Of a DNA stretch of 64,000 bases, positions 41,572 through 50,383 are shown in pieces. Both the position numbers and the translations under genes were made by a program. Location of the stretch: positions 5,580,001 to 5,644,000 of the forward strand of contig NZ_CP043661.1 of the NCBI RefSeq assembly GCF_014217565.1. The letters run 5' to 3'. The stretch comes from Kribbella qitaiheensis. GTDB lineage: Bacteria > Actinomycetota > Actinomycetes > Propionibacteriales > Kribbellaceae. Each line of letters begins with the position of its first letter. Position 1 is the stretch's first letter. The notes under the pieces are model-generated. The model ran no database searches and was not told the DNA's origin. It saw only the letters and a program-made list of their open reading frames with translations.

Positions 41572-42102
41572 TTACTTGACTGTGGTGGTGATGACTGGGG
41601 AGAGGCCGCCGGTGTGTTGGGTGGTGGGGGCTCGGTAGACGCGGATTCCCCAGGCGCCCGCGGTCGGGAAGGCGTAGGTCATCCGGGCGATGCGGGTGGT
41701 GGGGACTGCGACGCTGCGGACCGTGGTCCACGTCGTCGTACCGGGCTTGCGGACCTGGAGGTGGGCCACGTTGCCGGCGTCGTACGGCGAGGCGGTGACC
41801 TCGTATGCCGCGGTGACGTTGCGGGTCGCCGTACCTGGTGCGCTTCGCCAGCCGACGGTGGCGACCGAGGACGCCGCGATGGCCGGGGTGAGCACGGTCT
41901 CGCCCGGGACGGACGAAGCCAGCACGGCCCGGAAGTTGCCGTTGATCGAGCTGGTGAACGGGACCGAGGCGATTCCGCCGGTCACGGTCTTCGCCGCGCC
42001 GATCGTCACCCACGCTGTGGTGCCGACGTTCTGCCGTTGCAGGGTGACGTTGATCCCCGCGGCTGCGCCAGACCAGAGATACCGGTGCCCCGGCCTCATC
42101 AT
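41572..42102 (-). pseudogene. C-terminal part of a secreted protein with Ig-like/cell-surface repeats
   Basis: 176 residues as read, two beta-rich repeats resembling INVTLQRQNVGTTAWVTIG and VAHLQVRKPGTTTWTTVRSV, a pattern seen in the C-terminal domains of large secreted actinobacterial proteins. No signal peptide, and the Met at 42102 is followed directly by mid-domain sequence (RYLWSGAAAGINVTLQR). Hence probably the tail of a larger exported protein whose 5' part is deleted. Near its 5' edge GTCTACAGA occurs twice (about 42131-42151). Confidence 0.55.
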
Positions 42103-42150
42103 AGAGATTTCCGGGTTCTGGTCCAGACCGTCTACAGAGGGTCTACAGAC

Positions 42151-42504
42151 TCAGCGCAGTACGCCGGAGACCGGCGCCGGCCCCGGGTCTTCTTCGGCGT
42201 GCCGGATCACCCAGTCGTCGAGGTCCTCGGCGGCTTCGTAGGGATCGTTCAGCAGCCTCGCACGCCAGCTCGATTGATCGGGTCCGGCCGAAGCGAGCAG
42301 CTCGGCGATCGCCGGCCAGGGCATCCCGTCAGCCTGCGCGGCCAGCAGAGTAGCGGCGAGAAAACGCTGTGCTGCTTGAAGAATTCGGCCTGCTTCGGCG
42401 ACAGCCTCCGTCGTACTGCGGTCCGTCGGTACTGCGTGCCGGGCGAGTTCGGACAGCTCGCAAGCCTCGTAGGACAAGGCGATCCGGGCGATGGCCGGTG
42501 TCAT
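42151..42504 (-). CDS. Small helical protein of unknown function, coupled to a TSUP exporter
   Basis: 117 residues from ATG 42504, which overlaps the TGA of the TSUP gene (ATGA). Entirely helical, with a helix-turn-helix-like stretch AAQADGMPWPAIAELLASAG and an acidic C-terminal segment NDPYEAAEDLDDWVIRHAEE. Not recognised as a family; coupling to the exporter is the only functional clue. Confidence 0.65.
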   Translation of the reverse strand: MTPAIARIALSYEACELSELARHAVPTDRSTTEAVAEAGRILQAAQRFLAATLLAAQADGMPWPAIAELLASAGPDQSSWRARLLNDPYEAAEDLDDWVIRHAEEDPGPAPVSGVLR

Positions 42505-43268
42505 CGGGAAGCCTTGACGAAGTAGACGACGGTCATCGCGATCGCCAACGTCAGCACAAGCGCTCGCAGTACGGAGGGCGAGAGTCGGCGGGCGACCGTG
42601 GCGCCGCTGAAGCCGCCCGCCACCGCGCCGGCGATCAGCGCCGCGAGGGTGGTCGGGCGATCCGCGACGTCGGAGGCGAGCAGGAAGATGACCGTGGCCG
42701 TGAAGTAGATCGCCGCGAGCTGGGCGACCCGGGGCGGATTGCCGCGGGCGGGATCGAGGCCGAGCCCGATGCTCCAGAAGGCGACCATCATCAGGCCGAC
42801 CGCGCCGCCGAAGTACCCGCCGTACAGAGCGAGCACGAACTGGCCGCCGAGGATCGTGGGCTGGTTGAGCGCGCCCGTCTTGAGAGCGGCGGCGACCCGT
42901 CGCCCGAAGGCGAGGATGAGAGTGGCGCAAGCCAGCAACCACGGAACGACGGCGTCGAAGGAGTCCGACGGAAGGGAGAGCAGCAGTACTGCGCCAAGCC
43001 CGCCGCCGACCACGCTGGTCGCGGTCAGGGTCCTCGTCGAGGTCCCGGCAAGCGGCTGCAGCTCGCGCCGATAGACCCAGAGGCTGGCCAAGCCGCCGGG
43101 CAACAGAGCAACCGTGGTTGCGGCGTTCGCTGTGACCGGCGCGAGGCCGGCGGCCACCAGAACCGGGAACGCCACGAAGCTGCCGCCGCCTCCGACCGAG
43201 TTCAGCGCGCCGGAGACGAGACCGGCGAGCAGAACGATCAGGAGTTGGGCCACACCTCCGAGGATCAT
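42501..43268 (-). CDS. TSUP-family (TauE/SafE) membrane exporter
   Basis: 255 residues from ATG 43268 with eight helices. The duplicated family motifs GLVSGALNSVGGGGSFVAFP and ALYGGYFGGAVGLMMVAFW are present. Members export sulfite, sulfoacetate and related anions. The start was moved from a longer frame because upstream codons overlap the divergent regulator. Divergent from a LysR regulator, which probably controls it. Confidence 0.88.
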   Translation of the reverse strand: MILGGVAQLLIVLLAGLVSGALNSVGGGGSFVAFPVLVAAGLAPVTANAATTVALLPGGLASLWVYRRELQPLAGTSTRTLTATSVVGGGLGAVLLLSLPSDSFDAVVPWLLACATLILAFGRRVAAALKTGALNQPTILGGQFVLALYGGYFGGAVGLMMVAFWSIGLGLDPARGNPPRVAQLAAIYFTATVIFLLASDVADRPTTLAALIAGAVAGGFSGATVARRLSPSVLRALVLTLAIAMTVVYFVKASR

Positions 43269-43306
43269 GCCTGCGGGCAGACCTTCACAATGCGCGATTG
43301 ACGCAG

Positions 43307-43333
43307 CCAGCCTAAGGTGTGGACATAGGCTGG
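43307..43333. promoter_or_regulatory. Probable LysR operator in the TSUP/LysR divergent gap
   Basis: CCAGCCTA (43307-43314) and TAGGCTGG (43326-43333) form an 8-bp inverted repeat with an 11-nt spacer, immediately before the LysR start at 43338 and within the 69-nt gap. Position fits autoregulation. Confidence 0.65.
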
Positions 43334-43337
43334 TCTC

Positions 43338-44243
43338 ATGCGTTACGACCTGGATGACCTGCGGCTGTTCGTACACGTCGTTGCAGAAGGCTCGATCACG
43401 GCCGGCGCCGGTCTCATGCATCTGAGCCTGCCTTCAGCCAGCGCGCGGGTCAGAGCGCTCGAAGGGCAGGCGGGAGTGCCGCTGCTGATTCGCGAACGAC
43501 GTGGCGTCCGGCCGACCCCCGCCGGTACGACGTTGGCTCGCCACGCGCGCGAAGTACTGGCTCGTACGGCGCAGCTCGACAGCGCGGTCGCGAGCTATAC
43601 CGCGGCCCGAGCCAGACCGCTCGTGATCGTGGCGGGGACATCGGGACTGCATCGCGTCGTACCGGAGGCGCTGGCGACGTTCCTGCGCGAGTATCCGGAG
43701 TACGACGTGACTGTCTCCGAGCAGCGCACGCCGCAGAGCCTCCGAATGCTTGCCGAAGGCAACGCCGATCTGGGCGTGGTCGTCGACGAGCAGCCAACGG
43801 ATCTCTTCACGGAATTCCTGACCGACGACTCGCTCGTGGTGATCGGCTCGGCCGACGGCATCCTCGCGGACCGTACTGCGATGACGTACGCCGAGGCCGC
43901 CGAACACCCGATGGTCGGCCTGCACCCGTCGACCGCCCTTCGCCGCTGGATCGACAAGGCGCACGGCCCGCACGCCCCGGTCCCGCGCTACCGGACCCTC
44001 GCGCCGAACCTCCACACCGTCATCGCCCTGGCCGCAGCCGGCGCCGGCCTCGCCATCGTCCCCCGTCGCACGGTGGACCCGGCCTTGTCGCAGGCCGGTC
44101 GGCAGACTCCTCTACTGGTCCTGCGCCCGCTCCGCGACGCCTGGGCGACCCGCCGCCACCTGCTCTGCTACTCCACCCGCGATCCCAGCCCCGCCACGAA
44201 GGCGCTGGCCCGCCACCTGCACCTCGCCGCCAAGCCGGACTAA
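43338..44243 (+). CDS. LysR-family transcriptional regulator
   Basis: 301 residues. Winged helix MRYDLDDLRLFVHVVAEGSI with LSLPSASARVRALEGQAGVP and a standard effector domain (AGTSGLHRVVPEALATFLRE, TVIALAAAGAGLAIVPRR). Divergent from the TSUP exporter and likely its regulator. Confidence 0.9.
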   Translation: MRYDLDDLRLFVHVVAEGSITAGAGLMHLSLPSASARVRALEGQAGVPLLIRERRGVRPTPAGTTLARHAREVLARTAQLDSAVASYTAARARPLVIVAGTSGLHRVVPEALATFLREYPEYDVTVSEQRTPQSLRMLAEGNADLGVVVDEQPTDLFTEFLTDDSLVVIGSADGILADRTAMTYAEAAEHPMVGLHPSTALRRWIDKAHGPHAPVPRYRTLAPNLHTVIALAAAGAGLAIVPRRTVDPALSQAGRQTPLLVLRPLRDAWATRRHLLCYSTRDPSPATKALARHLHLAAKPD

Positions 44244-44252
44244 GGTCAGGGG

Positions 44253-44726
44253 ATGGTGGTATTCGGTGGGCTACTTGCGGTGATGGGTCTGGCGACCCTG
44301 ATCTTTCGGGACAGTGATGTCGTCGGGGTGTCGCCGGCCGGCATCGGAGTCGTGCTGCTGGTGCTGGGCGCGGCGATCGCGGGTCTAGGCGTCGTACGCC
44401 GGGTGGTCGGCCGCCGTCGGCGGGCTGCGCGGGGTGAGCCGGAGCCGGTGGGGAACGTGATCGAGCGCGCGCAGGCGTTGCCGCGATTGGTGCGGGCCGC
44501 CCGGAGCGGCGCCTATCCAGGGTTGCCCAAGAGCAGGCTGGCTCTGTGGGGGTTCGCGCTGCTCTACCTGGTTTCGCCGATCGACGTTCTCCCGGACTTG
44601 CTGCCGATCATCGGGGTCGCCGACGACGCCGGGGTCGCCGTCTGGCTGTTCAGCAGCGTCTCCACAGCGGCAGGCCTGTACCTCCGCCACGAACGCGACC
44701 GCACCAAGCGCCCGCCGTACCTCTAA
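44253..44726 (+). CDS. DUF1232 (YkvA-like) membrane protein
   Basis: 157 residues. Two N-terminal helices (about 2-18 and 26-48), a basic linker, then the DUF1232 signature LLYLVSPIDVLPDLLPIIGV ADDAG (written in two parts). Function unknown in bacteria. Its last codons are duplicated in tandem just past the stop (see repeat). Confidence 0.85.
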   Translation: MVVFGGLLAVMGLATLIFRDSDVVGVSPAGIGVVLLVLGAAIAGLGVVRRVVGRRRRAARGEPEPVGNVIERAQALPRLVRAARSGAYPGLPKSRLALWGFALLYLVSPIDVLPDLLPIIGVADDAGVAVWLFSSVSTAAGLYLRHERDRTKRPPYL

Positions 44727-44751
44727 AAGCCCCGCCGTACCTCTAAAAGCT
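44708..44751 (+). repeat. Tandem 20-bp duplication at the 3' end of the DUF1232 gene
   Basis: CCGCCGTACCTCTAAAAGC appears twice in direct succession (about 44710 and 44730), the first copy including the stop codon TAA. A recent slippage-type duplication; no effect on the protein. Confidence 0.85.
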
Positions 44752-45511
44752 AGGCGGGGCGGCGGGCGATCGCGAGCAGCGAGCCACCGGCCGGGAAGTT
44801 CAGCCCGGCGCGGATCATCGCGCCTTCCAGCCGCATCGCCGCGTAGCAGGCCTTGTTGATCGGGGCCGCCATGTCGAGCTCTTCCTCGACGTTCCCCGCG
44901 TCCTTCTTCAGCAGCCGCGACGCCATCATCGCCGGCAGCAGCACGGACACGAACGACGCGATCCGGACCACCTCGAAGCCGGCCGCGGTGATCTCGGCCC
45001 TCAGCTCCTTCTTGGTGTACCGCTTGACGTGGTGCGCCGCGACGTCCGCCTCGCTCCACAGCCACTTGTGCTGCGGCACCGTGATCAGCAGGCCGCCACC
45101 GGGCTTGACCGCCCGGAACATACCGGCCAGTACCTCGGGCGCGGGCTCGATGTGCTCGATCACGTCGAACGCGCCGACCACGTCGAACTCGGCGTCGTAC
45201 GGGACCTGGGTGGCGTCCATCTGCCGGAGCTCGACGCCCGCGGGCATCCGGATCCGGGCCTTGTCGAGGCCCTCTTCGAACAGTTCGGTACCGACCAGTC
45301 GCCAATCCGGATGGATCTGCCGGACCCGGTCGACGACGTACCCCGTGCCGCAGCCCAGCTCCAGGAACGATCTGGCCGCCGGGAACTGCTTGTCGAGTGC
45401 CCAGTTGATGAGATCACTGCGGCCTTTGAACCAGAAACTGGCCGCCTCGACCTGGAAGAGCTGCTCGAAATGCCGCGGGTCGTAGCCGCCTGTTGGACCT
45501 GCCGAAGTCAT
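44750..45511 (-). CDS. Class I SAM-dependent methyltransferase
   Basis: 253 residues. Motif I FLELGCGTGYVVDRVRQIHP, post-I VGTELFEEGLDKAR, motif II DVVGAFDVIEHIEPAPEVLA and the RAVKPGGGLLITVPQHKWLW loop are all in place. The C-terminal ~70 residues add a hydrophobic segment (VSVLLPAMMASRLL) seen in methyltransferases acting on lipids or glycans. Substrate unknown. Convergent with the DUF1232 gene. Confidence 0.88.
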   Translation of the reverse strand: MTSAGPTGGYDPRHFEQLFQVEAASFWFKGRSDLINWALDKQFPAARSFLELGCGTGYVVDRVRQIHPDWRLVGTELFEEGLDKARIRMPAGVELRQMDATQVPYDAEFDVVGAFDVIEHIEPAPEVLAGMFRAVKPGGGLLITVPQHKWLWSEADVAAHHVKRYTKKELRAEITAAGFEVVRIASFVSVLLPAMMASRLLKKDAGNVEEELDMAAPINKACYAAMRLEGAMIRAGLNFPAGGSLLAIARRPA

Positions 45512-45583
45512 CGCCCGAGCATAGGGGGCGGGTCCATCCCAGCAAAACCCATGGTCGCTGAGAACTTCCCGGTAATTTGCAAT

Positions 45584-46591
45584 TCACCGACCGGAAAGAA
45601 ACCATCCGCCGGCCCCTGCCAGCACAAGCAAAACCGGCAACATCAGCAACACCGCCCACCGGCGTCGCCTTGGGCCGGCCAAGGGTGCGGTGGTCGTTTC
45701 GTCATCGGCCGCGACGAGTTCGGGCAGCGGCGTTTCCTGCTCGACCCGGTACGCCTCCCCTTCGAACCGTTCGGCCAGCGAATCCGCCCGCTGCCAGCGC
45801 TCGTCGACGCGGTAGGCGAGCGTCCGGGCCAGGATGGCATCGATATCGCCGACCGAATCCCCCAGCCACGGTCGCAGGCTGGGTGGGTCGGCGTCGGGGT
45901 CGCGGGTGATCACGTCGGTGATCGACGACGCGACGTAGGGCGGATGTCCGGTCAGCAGCGCATAGGTCACCGCACCGATCGCGTACACGTCGGCCCGTTC
46001 GTCGAAGCCGCCCGACTCGCGGCCCTGCTCCGGCGCCATGTACGACGGGGTGCCGACGGCCTGGGTCAGCCCGGACGCCTCCGCGACGCGTTTCGCCAGC
46101 CCCAGATCGGCCAGCACGATCCGGTGCGTACCGCCGCCCGTCTGGTCCGCCCGCGTCGGCCGGAGCAGCAGGTTCGCCGGGGTGATGTCGCGGTGGACGA
46201 CACCCTCGTCGTGCAGCGCCGCCACCGCCCTGGCCAGGTCCGCGCCCCACCAGAGCGCGTCCGCGGCCGGGATCGGTCCCTGCCTGATGATGTCGGCCAG
46301 CGACCCGCCGCCGACGTGGTCCATCACGAAGTACGGCCTGCCGTCGGGCAGTTCGCCGAGATCGAACACCCGGACCACCCGATCGCTGGCGATCCGGCGC
46401 ATCAGCCGCGCCTCGGCCAGGAACCGCTCACGGACATCGACCCGCGACGCCCAGTTGTCGGCCAGCACCTTGACCGCGACGTCGATGTCGAGGTCGTCGT
46501 CGTACCCGCGCCAGACGGTGGCGAAAGCACCCGCGCCGATTTTCGACTGCAGCCGGTAACGTCCGATGCCACCCATACTATTGTCGGTCAT
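45584..46591 (-). CDS. Membrane-anchored serine/threonine protein kinase
   Basis: 335 residues. Glycine-rich loop IGAGAFATVWRGYD, catalytic Lys in DVAVKVLADN, catalytic loop HRDITPANLLL (Thr where HRDLKPxN has Lys), metal loop LADLGLAKR and SYMAPEQGRE. A single helix near the C-terminus (about 312-330) is followed by only a few residues, so there is no sensor domain outside. Starts 65 nt from a divergent sigma factor gene, suggesting the sigma factor is its substrate. Confidence 0.9.
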   Translation of the reverse strand: MTDNSMGGIGRYRLQSKIGAGAFATVWRGYDDDLDIDVAVKVLADNWASRVDVRERFLAEARLMRRIASDRVVRVFDLGELPDGRPYFVMDHVGGGSLADIIRQGPIPAADALWWGADLARAVAALHDEGVVHRDITPANLLLRPTRADQTGGGTHRIVLADLGLAKRVAEASGLTQAVGTPSYMAPEQGRESGGFDERADVYAIGAVTYALLTGHPPYVASSITDVITRDPDADPPSLRPWLGDSVGDIDAILARTLAYRVDERWQRADSLAERFEGEAYRVEQETPLPELVAADDETTTAPLAGPRRRRWAVLLMLPVLLVLAGAGGWFLSGR

Positions 46592-46656
46592 CCCGGCTAT
46601 TGTCGGTGACAGAAAGGATCAAAGCGAACACGGGGCTGTGCAGTAGCTGGGGGAGT

Positions 46657-47196
46657 ATGAACGAGGAGCTGGAACAGCTTGCGGTACGGGCGTCGGCCGG
46701 CGACGAGGCGGCGCTCGCCGAGATCCTGCAGCTGATCCGCCCGCAGGTGCAGCGCCGGGTGGCCAAATTCCTGCCGCACCGTGAAGACGCCGAGGAAGCC
46801 GTCCAGGACGCGCTGATGACGGTGGCGACCAAGATCCACACCTTCAAGGGCAGCGGTACGTTCGCCGGCTGGATGACGGTGGTCGCGACCAACTGTGCCC
46901 GGCAGACCTACCGATCGCTGAAGCGCCGCTCCGTCGAGCAGTCCGCCGAGGTCCTGCCCGAGGCGGTCGACCCGCGAACCACCTCGGTGATCGCCGGCTC
47001 CCGCCTCGACCTGCTGGAAGCGCTCGAATCGCTCGAGGCGCACCACCCCCAGCTCGTCCAGCCGCTCGTACTGCGGGATCTCGGCGCGATGACCTACGCG
47101 GAGATCGCCACCGAGCTGTCCGTCCCACTGGGGACCGTGAAGGCCCGGATCCACCAGGCCCGCAAGGCCGTCGCCGAACGCCTCACCGCGCGCTGA
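46657..47196 (+). CDS. ECF-like RNA polymerase sigma factor next to a Ser/Thr kinase
   Basis: 179 residues from ATG 46657 with GGGGGAG 4 nt upstream; an earlier frame start at 46600 has none. Region 2 reads HREDAEEAVQDALMTVATKI, the promoter-melting segment TFAGWMTVVATNCARQTYRS, and region 4 LVLRDLGAMTYAEIATELSV PLGTVKARI (in two parts). No anti-sigma gene follows. The divergent kinase makes control by phosphorylation, as in EcfP/PpkT-like systems, a reasonable hypothesis. Confidence 0.85.
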   Translation: MNEELEQLAVRASAGDEAALAEILQLIRPQVQRRVAKFLPHREDAEEAVQDALMTVATKIHTFKGSGTFAGWMTVVATNCARQTYRSLKRRSVEQSAEVLPEAVDPRTTSVIAGSRLDLLEALESLEAHHPQLVQPLVLRDLGAMTYAEIATELSVPLGTVKARIHQARKAVAERLTAR

Positions 47197-47244
47197 TCAG
47201 CTGCGCGCCCGGGCCGGGCTCGAACTTGCCGAACGCGAGTTGCG

Positions 47245-49687
47245 TCAGCCGAAGGTACGCCGTACGGCGAGGGCGCGGCGCAGGTCGTCGGTAGCGTCCG
47301 CCACGCTCCGGCCGATGCTCGGGGCAACGTTGTCGTCGGCAATCACTTGCCCGGCGAGTTCGACCGTCCGCTCGCCGACCGCGAACCGCGGGAAGATCCG
47401 GGAGGTCGCCAGCGGCAACGCCATCCCGAACCGGAGCGCGGCGGTGCCGGCGATCTCGCTGAAGTACCGCTCGACATATGGCGCGGTCAGCTCGGCCTGC
47501 GCCGGATGCCAGAACCCCTCGGCGACGGCGAACAACTCGTTCACGCCGACCTCGGCATCGGCCATCAGCCGGGCCCAGGCCTCCTCCTTGCCGGCAGGCA
47601 ATGCGGCCCGGCACTTCGCGGCCGCGGCGACGCCTTCGGTAGAGCGGTCCCGAGCCAGTTCGGCGCCGATCTCCACCGCGCCGAAGACGTCCAGCCGGAC
47701 CAGGCGTAGGACGAGGGACCATCGCAGGTCGGTATCGATCTGGAGGCCGTCCGGGACCTCTTCGCCGTCGAGCCAGTGCTGAAGCAGATCGGCGTCGTCG
47801 GAGGTGCCGATCAGGGCGCGAGTGATCGCCAACTGGCGGCTGCTCCCCGGCTGGGTCTGGGCGAGGGTGGCGGTGAGCACCTCGGCGAGCCGGCGGCGGT
47901 ACGGCTCGTACGGGAGGTAAAGGCCGAGTAGGCGCTCCTCTGCCCACCGCAGCAGCGAGCCGATGGCGATGTCGCTGTCCTCGTGCGGGATCGCGCTGAG
48001 CAGCACCTCGAACGCCACGCGCGGATCCAGCTCCGCATCGGCGGTTGCGTCGCGCAGGCTGTTCCAGATCACGGCGCGCGTCCTACCGTCCTCGATCTTC
48101 GGCAGCACAGTGGCCAGGTTGGTCAGGCTCGTGTCGTCGAGGCGCACTTTGGCCCAGGTGTCGTCCTTGGCATCCGGTACGACGACCCGCCCCGGCTGCA
48201 GCGCGATCTCGACCGAGTCCCGGTCGAGCAGTACCTCCGCGTACGTCGGGCGGCCGTCCTCGTCGTACGAGCCGACCGTCAACCGGTGCGGCCGATCAGC
48301 CGGGTACTGCGCGGGAGTCTCACGCTGCAAGGTGATCCCGGTGCTGCTGCGATGGGCGCGGATCGTGTCCAGGCCGGACGTCCGCAACCATTGCTCGGTC
48401 CAGTTCTGCAGATCTTCGGCGCCGGCCCTCGGTGAGGGTGTCGATGAACTCGCGCAGGTCCGCGTTGCCGAACTCGTGCGCGTCGATGTGTGCGTTGACG
48501 CCCTCGAGGAATACCTCATCACCCAAGTAGGTGACCAGCTGTTTGAGCACGGCCGCACCCTTGGCGTACGAGATCCCGTCGAAGTCGTCCAGCGACTCGC
48601 GAGCGTCCTTGACCGCGTCGGGGGCAACCGCGTGCGTCGAGCTGCGCTGGTCGGCCTGCAGCCCCCACCACTTGCGGACGAAGGCGAAATCCGTCCAATG
48701 GCCGACATGTTCGGTCACGTTCGACACCCGGTGGGCCATGTACTCCGCGAACGACTCGTTCAGCCACAGATCGTTCCACCACTTCATCGTGACCGCGTCG
48801 CCGAACCACATGTGCGCCATCTCGTGCACGACGATCCGGGCTCTCGTACTGCGTTCGGCGGCCGTCACCTGGGACCGGAAGACCATCGAGTCCGCGAACG
48901 TCACGCAGCCCGGGTTCTCCATCGCACCGAGATTGAAGTCGGGCACGAAGACTTGGTGGTACTCCCCGAACGGGTACCGGTACCCGAACAGCCGGTGGTA
49001 CTCGTCGAAAGCCTGCGCGGTGACGGTGAACAGGTCGTCCTTGTCCCGCTCGAGATGCTCCTTGAGGCTCTGCCGGCAGGCCAGTCCCAGTGGAATCCCG
49101 TCGTGCTCGCCGGAGATCTGGTGATACGGCCCGGCCACCAGCGTCACGAAGTACGTCGAGAGCGGTTTCGTCTCGGCGATCTCCCACTCACCCGGCTTCA
49201 CCCGGGTCGCGGGCCCGTTGCCGAGCACGATCCAGTCCTCGGGGCACTTCACGCTCAACTGGTACTGCGCTTTGAGGTCCGGCTGGTCGAAGCAAGCGAA
49301 GTACCGGGGTGCGGACTCGAGCGAGGACATTCCGTACAGATAGACGCGATCGTCAGCCGCGTCGACGGTCCGCTGCAGTCCTTCCCCATCGTGCGAGTAC
49401 TGCATCCGCGCCTCGACCACGAGCTCGTTCTCGGCCCGCAACCCGCTCAACGGCAACCGCCCGTCATCCAGCGCGTCGACGCCGACCAGCTCACCGTTGA
49501 ACGTCACCTTCAGGAGCTCGTCCGGCTTCACATCGACGAACGTGCTGTCCGCCGAGGCCGAGAAGCCGATCGTGCTGACAGCAAGGAAGGTCTCCGCACC
49601 CACCGTCAGGTCGAACCCGAGGTGGTAGGAGTGAACGTCGACGGCGGCGGCCCGGATTCGGGCGTCTTCCACGGTGAGAGCAGGCAT
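47245..49687 (-). CDS. pepN: Aminopeptidase N (M1 family), split by a single-base gain
   Basis: Two overlapping frames form one ~814-residue M1 aminopeptidase. The N-terminal frame (49687 to ~48430) has the exopeptidase motif LGAMENPGCVTF, zinc motif VVHEMAHMWFGD and downstream glutamate NESFAEYMAH. At REFIDTLTEG it turns into Arg-rich sequence; the continuation AGAEDLQNWTEQWLRTSGLD lies in the next frame and runs to 47245 with the expected ERAP1-like C-terminal helices. Removing one base from the triple C at 48426-48428 joins them as TEAGAEDLQNW. Cleaves N-terminal residues from peptides in the cytoplasm. The break is probably a consensus error. Confidence 0.85.
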
Positions 49688-49750
49688 ACCCGGACGCTAC
49701 CCGCCTCAGAAAGGGGCGACATCTGGAGCGTTGTCTCTTAGGGTAATCAG

Positions 49751-50383
49751 ATGACTACTCATTGCAGTTGGCTGCGGAAGTCATCGATTCTGGGCCTGGT
49801 ACTCACCCTCACGGCTGTTCCAGCGGTGGCCGGGCCGGTGGCGGTCAGCTATGCCTGTCAGGCCGACACCAAGTTCGGGCATCAGCATTTCTCGCTTCGG
49901 CAAGGGGTGGGAGCGTCGGCTCCGGCTGTGGTGAAGCCTGGCGCGACCTTCGATGTCGTGGTCAACGCCGACTCGGGGGCGCTGCCCGGCGAGGTCAAAG
50001 GGTTCAAGGTCAAGGAAGTCCGGGAGCTGTCGCTGCGGGTGCCGATCCCGGCCAACTCCAGCTATGTCGGTGCGACTCTCAGCGGTGGCTCCGGGCTCGG
50101 CTCGACGCCTTCGGTGGAGGCTGCGGGTGGCGTCGTCACCATCAAGGTCGCCGGGCCGATCCCGGGTGGTGCCGGGTACCAACTGCCCTCGTTGACCGTG
50201 CAGCTCCGGGCCGGGCGGTCCGGGGCGATCGAGACCAGCCTGCAGGGCACCAGCTTCGACAACCCCGGCCTCACGCTGCAGGCGACCATCAAGTGGAAGT
50301 TCGTCACCATCAAGTCCGCGGTCGCTTGCTACCCCGACCCCAACAGTCCGCTGACCCACACGGACATCCGCGCGACTCAGTAA
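49751..50383 (+). CDS. Secreted beta-rich protein of unknown function
   Basis: 210 residues. N-terminal signal peptide (hydrophobic SSILGLVLTLTAVPAVAGPVA, cleavage near residue 33) followed by VSYACQAD and a wholly beta-strand-rich domain, with one more cysteine near the end (VACYPDPNSP) probably forming a disulfide. Resembles small exported actinobacterial proteins of the DUF6801 kind; assignment tentative. It overlaps the convergent S66 fragment by 7 nt. Confidence 0.7.
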   Translation: MTTHCSWLRKSSILGLVLTLTAVPAVAGPVAVSYACQADTKFGHQHFSLRQGVGASAPAVVKPGATFDVVVNADSGALPGEVKGFKVKEVRELSLRVPIPANSSYVGATLSGGSGLGSTPSVEAAGGVVTIKVAGPIPGGAGYQLPSLTVQLRAGRSGAIETSLQGTSFDNPGLTLQATIKWKFVTIKSAVACYPDPNSPLTHTDIRATQ

